Notes: generated by a model not told the origin, from the letters alone. A DNA stretch of 52,251 nt from Rifleibacterium sp035352635 (GCA_035352635.1 DAOPYA010000021.1:1-52251); one strand, 5' to 3'; shown: positions 9,831-20,631, counted from the stretch's first letter. Numbers and translations: made by a program.

Positions 9831-12800
9831 ATGAAAAAATCAGACCAGAATATATTTTTGAGATCGATAAAAAGCTGGCAGTTTCTGCTGCTGGTTCTTC
9901 TCTTCGCTTTCACTGCCGATGCTTTTGCCCTGCAGCAACTTTATAACGAAAACTTTACGGGCAGTCTCGCAAGCTGGACGACCGACAGCCCTGTCAGCAG
10001 ACCAAATGCGTTATCTCAGTGGGATTACGACGGTGCAAATGGAAATCCCGCCGGTTCTTTCAACGGCGGATATTTTCCGGCGTCGGGTGGTGACACCTGG
10101 GGGGATGCTATTCTTCAGCAGATCGTCAGAACGCCTGATGACCCGGTTATTGCAGTTATGAGTTGCGACCGCTTTATTTATCGAACAAACAACATTGCGA
10201 GTTTCAGTGTTTACGGTAGACTTCAAGATAACGATGCTCCTGGCTACCCGGCCGAACCTGCTGCAGTTACATTTCTTGCCATTCAGAGTAGCGGAAACTT
10301 TAATATTCCCAACAACGTATGGGCTAGCTCAGGCCTTTCGTCTCAGGTTACTCTGACTCCCGGAAAAAATTATGCGTTCAGATTTTATATGCAGGTTAGT
10401 ACAAGAAATGGCAGATCTGCCGGAGCAAGAATCGACAACTGTTATCTGAATTTCAGCCCTTCAGGCTTAAGGGCCTCTTTAAGTGGCGGTACCAATAATC
10501 TTTCCTGGACCATAAGTACTGGCTCTGCCATTTTGCATGGCACCAACCCTTACCGTGTTTATCGAAGCGTCAACTCTGGAGTCTACGGTGCGGCCATTGC
10601 TAACAGCACTACCAACAGCTATTCTGACGCAGCGCCTCCAGCTGCTGCTGTTGTTTTTTACCGACTGGACGACGTTGATACAAACAGCGTTGTATCCCCG
10701 CCATCTCCCGAACTGCCGGTGATCAGAACGTCTGTTAATGATGGAGTGGGGGCTGATATCGACTATACCAGCAACTCGTCAGCCATTGCCATGAACTGGA
10801 CAAACGTCGCCAACGTTGGCGGTATGACCAAGCTGCGTTATGAAGTCGCCCTTGGCACAACTGCAGGTGGTTTCGATGTTGTCGGCTGGACAGACGTAGG
10901 TGGGGCTACGAATTATAATTTTACCGGCCTGTCGCTGGTTAATGGCACAAAATATTATACTTCGGTAAGAATTGTTACTGCTGCTCACGGCAACCTCAAT
11001 GCCTGTTCCAGCGATGGTATCTCTTACGTTACCACTGCGGTCAGAGATGGTGCCGGTGCTGATGTGACTTTTACTAATTCATTAACCGACGTCACCCTGA
11101 ACTGGGATGCTATTCCGGGCGGACTGCCGTTGCTGCGTTACGAAGTCGCGCTTGGCACAACCGTCGGCGGCACAGAAGTTTGCGGCTGGACCAACGTCGG
11201 CGTTTCGACCAGCCACACTTTTTCCGGTCTCGGCCTGACCAACGGCAATGTTTACTATTGCAGCGTACGGCCGGTTGATACATCAGCCGTGGTCATGGGA
11301 ACTTTTACCAGTGACGGTTTTTCGCCGGCAGTTTCATATTCGACCACAGTTCGTGATGGCTCTGGGGCAGACGTAGATGTTTCTTTATCTGCTTCTTCGA
11401 TTAACTTGAACTGGGACAACGTGGTAATGACCAAAGTGCGCTATGAGGCAGCTCTTGGCACCGCTCCGGGCGGAACCAATATCGTTAACTGGACAGACAT
11501 GGCTCTTGCCACCAGCGGTAGTCTGAGCGGTTTCACCCTCGTAAACGGCACGACTTATTATTGTTCGGTTCGCATAGTTCTTGGTGCCGGCCCTTTGCCG
11601 GCTGATTCAAGCGATGGCTTTACTTATAACGCTTTTGAGGTTCGTGACGGCACCGGGGTTGATGAAGACTTTTCTTACCTGCCATCTACGGTAAACGCTA
11701 ATTGGAGCGCGGTGTCAGTGCCGATAAATCGCTATGAAGTCGCTTTGGGCACGACTTTTGGCGGCACCGACGTTGTTGGCTGGACCAACGCCGGTATGGC
11801 GACATCATGGTCTTTTACCAGTCTCGGTCTGGTGAATCATCAATTCTACTATACTTCGGTCAGGGTCTATGACAGTGGCGGCGCTTTAATCGGGTCGGTA
11901 AGCAGTAACGGTTTCGAAACCATTCTTCCGACTTCAATTACGGTTCGTGACGGTCTCGGGCCTGACATCGCCGCCTCGTTTTTCGAGAACCGCGTCGAAG
12001 CCAACTGGGATCACCCCGATGTCAGCCTGTACCGTTACGAAGTCGGGGTCGGAACCGGCATGTACACCGACAATATTTACCCGTTTACTGACGTCGGGCA
12101 GGCTAAACAGGCTTCTATTACCGGGCTTTCTCTAGCAAGCGGCACCCCATATTACGTATCAGTGAAGGGGATAAATACATACAAAGAGCTCGAAGCACTC
12201 GGCTGTACAAACGGTTTTGTCGCCCGCCGCGATCCGGTATTGATTGATACTGCTTCGCAAAGCTATTTTCACAATGCCAGAGTTCTTAATATGATCGATA
12301 CCACCTCAGACCCGGGTTCAATCCGACCCAAGGTTTTCAGTGGTGGCGCCGGAGCTGGTTATTGGCGCTTCTCGATGCCGGTAACCGTAGTTGAAAATGG
12401 CATTACCGACAGGGTGAATGCGCCTTGCCGCGTGGCATTTACTATTCCGGTTGCGGCTCAGCGCCCGGCAGCCGTCGGGGAATTCAGGGTTGCCGATGAC
12501 CAGGGCAATGAGCTGCCCCGATACAATCTGCCGGCAGGCACGGTTGCGGCTCCCGATCTGGTATTTCTTGTTAACATGAAAATGGGCGAAACCAGGACCT
12601 ATTACGTTTACTGGGGCAATACCGGCGTTACCACAGTCGAGGCCAATTATGGTTTTTCGCTGAACTCAGACGATATTTCAATCCGAAAGTGGACCCCTTA
12701 TTACAGCCGAAAGAATCTTCCTGCCGGCATTGAAGAAGTGCCGCAGGCCTACAAATTTACATTTACCGGTGGTCTTGCAGGTGATGACCAGATAAGTGCA

Positions 12801-15800
12801 GACTTTAACCTTAACTGGCCATTTTATTTTTATAATGAATTGCAGCAGAATGGTTGGAATATCTCCATCAATGGAGCTCTGGCAATAGCTGGTAGCACCG
12901 ATTATTCGAATACCTGGGGAGAATTTATCGGCTCAACGGCAAGATGGACGAGGCTGATTGCACCACTCTGGATTGACCTGCGAATTGCTCCAAGCCCACC
13001 TGCACCAGCTGGTGCAGGGATTTTCCGTGATTATCTTACTGGTCCTGACCGTGTCGCATTTACGTGGATAACCAACCGTTACACCAATACCGACGACATC
13101 TATACATTTCAGACAGTTCTTTACAGATCCGGCGACATCGCAAACCGCTATTCATATCTAAGCCCGCTCGGTCTGGACAGGGCTGCGGGTGGGACAGATC
13201 AGCCGGTAAACAGCTCTATCAATCACACTGTCGGAATCTCCTATCCTGACGATACAGGCGTTACGGCAGCAAACCGTCGCTGGTTGATCAACACCCCGCT
13301 TCGGGTTGGTACCAATAAGTCGCCGACGGCATTTTACCAGTATATGGATGCCATGACGGTTACCCCTGGGGCAATAAGCGGTGGTGCAGTCGGAACATGG
13401 GTGACAGTAAGTCACATTGAATCGATGGTTTTTGATTCGCGTTCGACAAAGCCAAAATGGCAGCGGGTCGAATACGATTGTTCTGGCGATGCTAACAATC
13501 GCCTCCTTATCTCAACGCGAACCGGGGCAACACCCCTTCCCGACGGAAGCTGGACAGCCTGGACCGCAGATACCGTCGCGGTTGTGCCCACCGGCAACAT
13601 CCCTCTGACCGATACCAATCGTTATATCCAGTATCGATGCCAGTTTCAGCGCAACAACAACGCCGGCACTCTTCCGAGGCTGAACGAGGTCAGGTTTTTT
13701 CACGGCGGCATCTCAATCGAAGAAATAAAGGCCAATACCCCAAATGGCGTGTCGCAGGGCCAGAACGGAATTCCTGTTGAAGTTACCATCAAAAATTTCT
13801 ACTCGGCCCCGGTTGACCTGCAGTCTGTTGAATTGACATTCTCGCTTGGCAATCATACCCAGGTTCTTACCGGGCCAGCAATGCCGACGTCAATTGCTGC
13901 AGGTGACACTGCCTCGGTGTTTTTCACGGTTAATGTTAATGCAAACTCCCCGGTCGGAACTGCAACTGTCGATGCCAGAGCCACGGCAACAGTAACTCTG
14001 CCAGTTCTCACTTTCTATGACGGTGATGCCCAGACTCCACACAAATGGTGGATTCGCACCAAATCCCAACTGGTCATAGACCAGGTTGAAACTGAAGAAT
14101 CTTTCGTTAACAAGGGGCAAACTGACCTTTTTGTGCGAATGCATGTTTCAAACACCGGTGAAACGCCCTTCGCTCTTACGGCCGCTGGCCTGATTTTCAC
14201 TCTCGGGCTTTATAATCCGCCGACCATACTTCAGAGCCCAGCCCTTGGTACGGTGATCCCTCCACTGAGCAGTTTTATTGCGACATTCACCGTTAATGTC
14301 GACCCGTTGAGCCCTTCGGGCGTTGCAATTATTGGTGGCACCGCTTCTGGCACCAACACTTTTTCCGGTGCGCTTACCGAAGATATGCTGGCTGCAATAA
14401 CCGACTCCTGGACTATTCAAAACCCATCTGAACTGGTGCTTGAAGAAGTTGTCGCTTCTGACACAGTTTACCGCGGGCAGACTGACACTCCTGTATTTTT
14501 GCAAGTTTCTAATGGCGGCGAGGCAACAGCCCGCTGGCAGTCATCCAGTATTATTCTCTACCTCAATCTGGGTCTTTATGATGCTGAATATCCGATAACC
14601 CCATTTGAAATTCTCATTCCTGGAGGGTTTGAAGCTACGGCCCGATACGGGGTCGATATTTCCCCGATTTCTCCGGTCGGAACATCTATCGTTGATGCGT
14701 CTGTCAGTGGCCAAGACTTCAACACCGGGTTCGCGATCAGCTGGACAAACGCCCTGGTTCCGACCCAATGGACAATTCTCGCAGAAAAAATCAATACTTT
14801 TAAAGATGCCGCCCATTCACAGAATTCGATCAGCTTTAACCGGCCTACGGCCGGATCTTTAACCATATATGCCAAAGCTGAGAACCTGAATCCTTACGGT
14901 GAATTTGTCATTCGCTGGCTTAACCCGTCGGGCACCATTATTGCTGCCTCGCCGCCTTTGACGGCAGATGCTTCCGGAACCATATCGCACCAGATGGACA
15001 TTACTTCGGCTTCCCCTTACGGCAACTACAAGATAAGGGTGACAAACCCCATCAACACAATTATTTCGTGCGAAAACCAGTTCGAAGTGGTTTCACCGGC
15101 AGTTTTGACTGCGGCGTTTTCAATGCCGTCACAGGTTTCAGTCGGACAGCCTTTTACCGCATCGTTTACCTTTATAAACTCGGGTGGTGCAGTGGTGAGC
15201 AGTGCTTATGTCAGTAATCCGCTGCAGTTTTTCGGGCCTGGCACGGCTCTTCAGACAAGCGGGCAACCTGCATTAACAGATGTTACCGGCAACAATCAGG
15301 CGACAGTAACCTACAACTTTACCGCGCAAGCGGCCGGTAATTTTTCGGCTTCAGGAACGGCTTACGGTTTTGATGCCAACTCAGGCAAGTTTTTAACCAG
15401 CCCGGCAGTTACGAGCAATGTTTGTCTGATTCAGAACCCACCAGTTGTTGAAACTTTTGCTATTTCTGCGGTGCCTGCAGTCGTCTACCCCAACCAGAAA
15501 AATCTGCCGATAACCGTGACCATACGCAATACCGGTCAGGCAACCGCTGTTCTTCAGGCCGCCAGTCTAACCTTTTCTCTCGGAAGCTATGTTCAGGGAA
15601 TTGATTCTCCAGCTTTTCCGTATTCTCTTGCTGGCGGTGCAAGCATTAATCTGGTTTATAACGTTAGTGTAGCCGCCAATTCTGCGGCCGGTGACAGCGA
15701 TATAACTTCAAACGTTCTCTGGTATGACCAAAACTGGCCGGCTTCGTCAACCTGGTTGACAGTGGCTCCGCCCAGCCGAAGCTGGAAAGTGGCTGCGGCT

Positions 15801-18800
15801 GGTATCAAACTTTCATCAGACGAAGACTTTAACTTTGAGCAGGCTGACTTTAATAGAGGCCAGCGCATGTATATCCGTGCCTACGGTGTTGCGCCTCTCA
15901 GCGGCCCATACCGCATCAGAGTCTACGGTCCGCCAGTCATTGCTCAGACTGCAAATGTGCCGGGCGGCTTCGTTTCCGTATCGCCACTGTTGACGGCAGA
16001 TGCCGGCGGCGAAGTTGACTTCTACTACGACATCGGAGCCGGGGCAACTGTCGCAACCTGGAGTGCTGTGCTCGAAAACGATCCTGACTCAAATGTTGGC
16101 ACCCTCCAGTCCATGCTCTCCCTGCAGTATTTCAGGGTTCAATATCCTGGTAGTCTCGTGGCATCTTTAACAATTTCACCCGCATCGGTTTTTGTCGGCG
16201 AAAACTTCACTGTTACCATGACCGCAACTAATACGGTTGCCCAGAGTTCAACTATAAGCAATGCGACACCTTCCACGCTTGTCGATGCCAGCGCTTTCCC
16301 GAATTTCGGCGGCAGTGCAACGCTGCTTTCCGGGCCTGCTCCTGCGAGTGTCACCGTAAAATCGCTCGAAACAAGAACTATTTCCTATACTTATCGTGCT
16401 GACAGCGATACCGGTTTGACGGCCAGTTATGCCCTGACCGTAGCCCCGGCCTGGTATGCAGCCGGGAAAGACCTTAACACTGGCGCTGTCGTCTATTCCG
16501 GCAAGGGGGTGTCGAATCCTCTGAAAATTTACAGCCGGCGATTGCAGATGACCCCTGACTCGCTTGACCTGGGCTCTATGGAATGCGGCGCAACAAAGAA
16601 GGCTGATGGCGCGGTTCTGAATATCGGCAACTATCAGCTTGACAACATAAAGTGGATCACCACTGACTTGAACGGCCCCGGTGCCCTGAAAATAAGCAAG
16701 TCTAATCTCAGCATGAGCCCGAACCCGGTAAATTCGCTACTTGGCGGTGGCAGCAAAGCGGCTTCGGCTACTCTGTTCATCCCATACAACAAAGAGGCCG
16801 GTGATTATGTCGCGACGATGTCGGTGTACAATGATCGAAACCCCAACGACCTGGCTGATATAGACGAAGCTTACGACCTTTTCAACCTTAAAGTGACAGT
16901 TGCCTCTGCACGCAAGATATTCACAGTACAGGAAAAGATAGACCTCGGTGCCTGGCCCCTCGGGCAGACTTCGCCCGGCACTCCACTGAATTTTTTCAGC
17001 GGCGGTAATATTGCGCTTACCAATGTTAAGCTGATGCAGTTGCCGGGCGCGGCCAACGGCACCAATACCTTCGTGATCTCTGCGACTCCCAGTAATCCGG
17101 GGCCAATGGCCATAACCGGCGTTGGCGTCGCCAGCATTTCAGCTGTCAATGTGGCTGTTCCGGGTATCTATATCGCCACCTGGACAATCTGGGATGACGC
17201 AGCCAACCCGGGCGTGGTCGATGCTGGCGAAGCCAGCGACACCTTTCAGGTAAGAGTTCAGGTCGGTGTTATGAATTACGCTCTCAGCCCGTTTACTGTT
17301 GACGCCGGCTCTGTCGAACCTTCAGGCCTGAACCTCGGTTTTGGTTTAACCCTGACAAATGATGCTGCCGGCTTGCCTCTTACACGCCTCAAGCTTGATA
17401 ACTACCCATTGACAAGTGGCGGCAATACCATCGCTTCTGACAATATTGCAATTTATACGGTTAATAACCCGATTCCGCCGGTGGTCGTCGCTGGCCAGGC
17501 GATACCGGTCGATCTCGCCCTGTTCGTCCCAGCCGGGACCGCTGCCGGGGCTTACTCGGCGCCCCAGTATATTTATCATGACGACAATGGCAACAATAAA
17601 TGGGATGGTCCGGCAGAATTCAGGGCCTCGTTCGTTCTTCAGGCAACTGTTCCTGCGGTGCCAAAAGTGCAGGTAATGGCTACTACCGTTGGTCTTGGTG
17701 GTATTGCGCCCGGCACATCAAAAATTGTTTCTTTTAATTGCCGTAATACGGGTAACGTCACCCTGACCGGCCTGCGCTGGCAAAAGGTGAACCTGATGTC
17801 AGGAGCAAACGTCATTCCTGCCGCCAATGCCAGTTTTCCGCCATCAGAGCTGTTCTCGGTCGCCCCGGGGGCTTTCTTTACCCGTCAGGTTGAGTTATCT
17901 GTTCCGGGTGGAACACCCTATGGCCTCTACGAAAGTATTCCGAATCATTTCTGGATCTGGGCCGACATGCCGGTTAACAACGTCAGAGACCCGGGCGAAG
18001 CTTCATGGAGCTTCAAGATAAGCTGTGAAGTTGGCAATCTTCTCGTTGATATTGACGAGGCTAATCTGTCGGTAACTGGCCCGCCCAGCGCCACGACGCC
18101 GTCAACTATGCTCAGCGCCAGAAATACCGGCAGTCTCGCTCTGGTTAACATTAAAGCCACCGGTACGGCTTTGATTCTTACCCCGGCGGTAGCTGGTGCG
18201 GTTAACATTGCTGCGCCTGCGAATAACTTCAGCCCTGCAACTCTCGGCAGCGCAAATGCGGGGCAGGTAAGAACCAGTCAATGGTCGGTCACCGTTCCTG
18301 CAAATGCTTCTGCCGGTGTTTATCTCGGAACAGCAACCGTCTGGGAAGACTCCAACAACAACGGCCTAAGGGATGCCGGCGAAGCTTTTTCTGACTGCCC
18401 GGTTTCGTTGACCGTGCTGTCCGCCCCAGCAATCAATGTGGTTCAGACCCAGCTCGACCTTGGCTGGGTGTCGAGAAATTCTTCCAAGTCTGGCCAGATC
18501 GAAATAAGAAACACCGGCAATATAATTCTTAATTCCGTTAATCCACTGAAGGCGCCTCTGGTGTTTGGGGCCAACAATATACCGGTGGCCAGCATAACTA
18601 TTACAACCATCCCGGCGATGCCGTTTTCGCTTGGGGTCGGTCAATCTAAAATTGCGACGGTTACGGTTACTATTGGTGCGGTTCAAGGTGCCTACACTTA
18701 TTCTGGCATTCAGAGTATCTTCGAAGATCTCGCCCCGGCTGGCTGGAATGCCGGCGATGTTTCGGATGTTTTTGATCTGATTGTCAGCGTTGGTAACAAG

Positions 18801-20093
18801 GTTATTTACGAAACGGCCCTCAGCAACCCGCCTCTGGCATTTGGGGGCCGCAACGTCAACGGAACCTATAACGTTCCTGTGACCGTCTACAGCGGCTCGG
18901 CCGTGCCCCTTGACCGGGTCACCTGGAAAGTGATTTCTCCCTTTACCAGCCCAAACTATACTTTCCCGGTTGGCAGCTTAACATTCACTCCGGCTCAGGC
19001 TACCACCCAGAGTATTGCCGGCCTTGGCAACCGCGCCTGGCAGGCTACTGCTGAAGTTGGGTATGCCATAGCCGGTAATTACATTGCAACCGCTGCTTTT
19101 TTCGATGATAGCATCGTTATGAATAGTGATATTGATGGCAACGAGGCTTCGGCGACTTTTCAGATAACCCTTACGGTTAACCCTGTTGACGGCATTGATC
19201 TGCTGCCGGTCGAAGTTGATTTTGGCACCATAGTTGCGGGTGCTTCAAAAACCGTTGAAGTCGGTTTCCGAAATACCGGCAACTATGATATCGGAATAAT
19301 GGATCTGGGCTGGACGTTTAGCGATATTGCCTCGCTTACCCTTCCTTCTCAGGTGATTGCATTCGCTAATATCGATGTGTTGAGCTATACGCTGGTGCCG
19401 GTGCCGCCCGGCGCCGTTGCCAGCGCCAATATCAGACTGTCGATACCGGCTGGTCAGGTCAAGGATATCTACGGGCCTTCAGGGCCGCAACGCCTTACCA
19501 GGGGTGCTTCGACCGACACCTGTGACTTCAGGGTGGTGGTTAGTGGTGCAACGACTGACGTGGCCATGGTGGAACCGCACAGCCTGTATCAGGTCATCGC
19601 TACGGCAACTTTCCAGCCGCCGCCGCCGAACAATCTGTATTTCTTGTCGGCATGGGTGTGCCCGGGCAGTGGCAGCGCCGATATTGGTTTCGTGCAGTAC
19701 AATGTGGCCGGCCTGCCGCTGGCGACACTGTCGGTCAGGGTTGATGAGTTAGGCAATCTGACCGCCAATGGCGACCAGGTAGCTACTTTTACCATGCAGT
19801 ATTCTGGCATATCCGATCAGGTGCCGATTGAAATTGAAGGGCAGAATTATAATTATTACCGGGTTTATCTTGCCTTCAATTTGACTTATAATGAACTGAA
19901 TGCCAGTTCGACACGCTTGATATTGCATAACTCTTCAAGCGTTATCGACCGGTCGGTATGGTTTGACGGAATCAAACTCGAGCGTGCCTTTGAAGGGCAG
20001 ACCAGACCTACGACTTATCATCCGGGTGCGACGATTCATTCGCCCTCCAGACAAGAGTCGCTCCAGGGAGGACATCAATATTATGAATGGTAA
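9831..20093 (+). CDS. Giant secreted surface protein, FN3/DUF2341/nidogen-like/Ig-like repeats
   Basis: The product is 3420 residues. I chose ATG 9831 over the in-frame TTG at 9780 because it has AGGA 5 nt upstream and begins a clean signal peptide (KK, hydrophobic core, cleavage after AFA at residue 33). Order: an N-terminal lectin-like jelly roll (34-215), one FN3-like domain, five tandem FN3 repeats of about 100 aa each opening with a DGxGxD motif (301-802), DUF2341 (about 842-931), a nidogen-like segment (about 977-1112), three CARDB-like repeats, an Ig-like middle, and about seven LDLG-type repeats of about 125 aa (2234-3237) carrying DxNxN-type loops. A C-terminal CBM-like module (from about 3244) ends in YYEW. 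A role in adhesion or in an extracellular fibre is likely from the architecture; the ligand is unknown. The pseudopilin gene overlaps its last 11 nt. Confidence 0.9.
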   Translation: MKKSDQNIFLRSIKSWQFLLLVLLFAFTADAFALQQLYNENFTGSLASWTTDSPVSRPNALSQWDYDGANGNPAGSFNGGYFPASGGDTWGDAILQQIVRTPDDPVIAVMSCDRFIYRTNNIASFSVYGRLQDNDAPGYPAEPAAVTFLAIQSSGNFNIPNNVWASSGLSSQVTLTPGKNYAFRFYMQVSTRNGRSAGARIDNCYLNFSPSGLRASLSGGTNNLSWTISTGSAILHGTNPYRVYRSVNSGVYGAAIANSTTNSYSDAAPPAAAVVFYRLDDVDTNSVVSPPSPELPVIRTSVNDGVGADIDYTSNSSAIAMNWTNVANVGGMTKLRYEVALGTTAGGFDVVGWTDVGGATNYNFTGLSLVNGTKYYTSVRIVTAAHGNLNACSSDGISYVTTAVRDGAGADVTFTNSLTDVTLNWDAIPGGLPLLRYEVALGTTVGGTEVCGWTNVGVSTSHTFSGLGLTNGNVYYCSVRPVDTSAVVMGTFTSDGFSPAVSYSTTVRDGSGADVDVSLSASSINLNWDNVVMTKVRYEAALGTAPGGTNIVNWTDMALATSGSLSGFTLVNGTTYYCSVRIVLGAGPLPADSSDGFTYNAFEVRDGTGVDEDFSYLPSTVNANWSAVSVPINRYEVALGTTFGGTDVVGWTNAGMATSWSFTSLGLVNHQFYYTSVRVYDSGGALIGSVSSNGFETILPTSITVRDGLGPDIAASFFENRVEANWDHPDVSLYRYEVGVGTGMYTDNIYPFTDVGQAKQASITGLSLASGTPYYVSVKGINTYKELEALGCTNGFVARRDPVLIDTASQSYFHNARVLNMIDTTSDPGSIRPKVFSGGAGAGYWRFSMPVTVVENGITDRVNAPCRVAFTIPVAAQRPAAVGEFRVADDQGNELPRYNLPAGTVAAPDLVFLVNMKMGETRTYYVYWGNTGVTTVEANYGFSLNSDDISIRKWTPYYSRKNLPAGIEEVPQAYKFTFTGGLAGDDQISADFNLNWPFYFYNELQQNGWNISINGALAIAGSTDYSNTWGEFIGSTARWTRLIAPLWIDLRIAPSPPAPAGAGIFRDYLTGPDRVAFTWITNRYTNTDDIYTFQTVLYRSGDIANRYSYLSPLGLDRAAGGTDQPVNSSINHTVGISYPDDTGVTAANRRWLINTPLRVGTNKSPTAFYQYMDAMTVTPGAISGGAVGTWVTVSHIESMVFDSRSTKPKWQRVEYDCSGDANNRLLISTRTGATPLPDGSWTAWTADTVAVVPTGNIPLTDTNRYIQYRCQFQRNNNAGTLPRLNEVRFFHGGISIEEIKANTPNGVSQGQNGIPVEVTIKNFYSAPVDLQSVELTFSLGNHTQVLTGPAMPTSIAAGDTASVFFTVNVNANSPVGTATVDARATATVTLPVLTFYDGDAQTPHKWWIRTKSQLVIDQVETEESFVNKGQTDLFVRMHVSNTGETPFALTAAGLIFTLGLYNPPTILQSPALGTVIPPLSSFIATFTVNVDPLSPSGVAIIGGTASGTNTFSGALTEDMLAAITDSWTIQNPSELVLEEVVASDTVYRGQTDTPVFLQVSNGGEATARWQSSSIILYLNLGLYDAEYPITPFEILIPGGFEATARYGVDISPISPVGTSIVDASVSGQDFNTGFAISWTNALVPTQWTILAEKINTFKDAAHSQNSISFNRPTAGSLTIYAKAENLNPYGEFVIRWLNPSGTIIAASPPLTADASGTISHQMDITSASPYGNYKIRVTNPINTIISCENQFEVVSPAVLTAAFSMPSQVSVGQPFTASFTFINSGGAVVSSAYVSNPLQFFGPGTALQTSGQPALTDVTGNNQATVTYNFTAQAAGNFSASGTAYGFDANSGKFLTSPAVTSNVCLIQNPPVVETFAISAVPAVVYPNQKNLPITVTIRNTGQATAVLQAASLTFSLGSYVQGIDSPAFPYSLAGGASINLVYNVSVAANSAAGDSDITSNVLWYDQNWPASSTWLTVAPPSRSWKVAAAGIKLSSDEDFNFEQADFNRGQRMYIRAYGVAPLSGPYRIRVYGPPVIAQTANVPGGFVSVSPLLTADAGGEVDFYYDIGAGATVATWSAVLENDPDSNVGTLQSMLSLQYFRVQYPGSLVASLTISPASVFVGENFTVTMTATNTVAQSSTISNATPSTLVDASAFPNFGGSATLLSGPAPASVTVKSLETRTISYTYRADSDTGLTASYALTVAPAWYAAGKDLNTGAVVYSGKGVSNPLKIYSRRLQMTPDSLDLGSMECGATKKADGAVLNIGNYQLDNIKWITTDLNGPGALKISKSNLSMSPNPVNSLLGGGSKAASATLFIPYNKEAGDYVATMSVYNDRNPNDLADIDEAYDLFNLKVTVASARKIFTVQEKIDLGAWPLGQTSPGTPLNFFSGGNIALTNVKLMQLPGAANGTNTFVISATPSNPGPMAITGVGVASISAVNVAVPGIYIATWTIWDDAANPGVVDAGEASDTFQVRVQVGVMNYALSPFTVDAGSVEPSGLNLGFGLTLTNDAAGLPLTRLKLDNYPLTSGGNTIASDNIAIYTVNNPIPPVVVAGQAIPVDLALFVPAGTAAGAYSAPQYIYHDDNGNNKWDGPAEFRASFVLQATVPAVPKVQVMATTVGLGGIAPGTSKIVSFNCRNTGNVTLTGLRWQKVNLMSGANVIPAANASFPPSELFSVAPGAFFTRQVELSVPGGTPYGLYESIPNHFWIWADMPVNNVRDPGEASWSFKISCEVGNLLVDIDEANLSVTGPPSATTPSTMLSARNTGSLALVNIKATGTALILTPAVAGAVNIAAPANNFSPATLGSANAGQVRTSQWSVTVPANASAGVYLGTATVWEDSNNNGLRDAGEAFSDCPVSLTVLSAPAINVVQTQLDLGWVSRNSSKSGQIEIRNTGNIILNSVNPLKAPLVFGANNIPVASITITTIPAMPFSLGVGQSKIATVTVTIGAVQGAYTYSGIQSIFEDLAPAGWNAGDVSDVFDLIVSVGNKVIYETALSNPPLAFGGRNVNGTYNVPVTVYSGSAVPLDRVTWKVISPFTSPNYTFPVGSLTFTPAQATTQSIAGLGNRAWQATAEVGYAIAGNYIATAAFFDDSIVMNSDIDGNEASATFQITLTVNPVDGIDLLPVEVDFGTIVAGASKTVEVGFRNTGNYDIGIMDLGWTFSDIASLTLPSQVIAFANIDVLSYTLVPVPPGAVASANIRLSIPAGQVKDIYGPSGPQRLTRGASTDTCDFRVVVSGATTDVAMVEPHSLYQVIATATFQPPPPNNLYFLSAWVCPGSGSADIGFVQYNVAGLPLATLSVRVDELGNLTANGDQVATFTMQYSGISDQVPIEIEGQNYNYYRVYLAFNLTYNELNASSTRLILHNSSSVIDRSVWFDGIKLERAFEGQTRPTTYHPGATIHSPSRQESLQGGHQYYEW
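10731..12235 (+). repeat. Five tandem FN3-encoding repeats, period about 300 bp
   Basis: Units begin near 10731, 11037, 11347, 11638 and 11938. Each starts with VRDGxGxD or a close variant and continues with a conserved NW, then RYEVALGTT, a GWT(D/N)VG turn and a YY(C/T)SVR strand. The units are diverged at the DNA level, so this is an old amplification, not a recent slippage. Confidence 0.8.
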
Positions 20094-20631
20094 TAAAATT
20101 CTTGTTTCAAGACGTGGCGCCCTGCTGCTGATGCTGTTTGTTATGCTGGTCGTCGGTGGCATCGTGGCGCTGCGCATGATGCCCAATGAAGAATTGATCA
20201 CCCGTCGCGACAAAGAAAGCGGTCTGAATAACGACCTTAGCCAGGTCAGAGAAGCTCTCGACCTGGTCAGAGTCGCATCCCACCCCGAGTGGGTTGATCT
20301 AAAACTCACTGACACTCCTGATGAAGTCCAGGCAAAAATTGCTTCAATGGCTCTATGGGGGTATCTGCGCAGCGAAGATATCAAGGATGCGGCTGTTCCT
20401 GAACATTTGTGGGGCACTGATAAACCCTATTTCTGGAAAGTTACCATGAATCTTGCCACCAATACAAGTTTCGAGGTCGGCCTTGACGCCTGGTACCCAT
20501 CTGCCGATTCAACTATAATTGAAGACAACACCAATTACCTCAATACTACCAAACTCGATGAATACCCCTATCAGAACAAGCTGGGCAACCTTCTGAACAA
20601 AAAGGGGCGGGCGACCTGTATCCGTAGATGA
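20083..20631 (+). CDS. GspK-like pseudopilin / prepilin-type protein
   Basis: The product is 182 residues from ATG 20083, which has a strong AGGGAGGA site at 20065-20072 lying inside the giant gene. The start overlaps the giant gene's last 11 nt, so translation is probably coupled. The N-terminus SRRGALLLMLFVM followed by a long hydrophobic helix looks like a prepilin leader and pilin stem. The usual Glu at +5 after the RRG cleavage motif is missing, as in the GspK type of minor pseudopilin. A charged segment (RRDKESGLNNDLSQVREAL) continues as a helix, then comes a small globular part. The last residues (from about GRATCIRR) run into an ACGGAT-type repeat, so the natural C-terminus may have been replaced. 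Assignment to a type II secretion or type IV pilus-like system is inference. Confidence 0.65.
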   Translation: MNGNKILVSRRGALLLMLFVMLVVGGIVALRMMPNEELITRRDKESGLNNDLSQVREALDLVRVASHPEWVDLKLTDTPDEVQAKIASMALWGYLRSEDIKDAAVPEHLWGTDKPYFWKVTMNLATNTSFEVGLDAWYPSADSTIIEDNTNYLNTTKLDEYPYQNKLGNLLNKKGRATCIRR

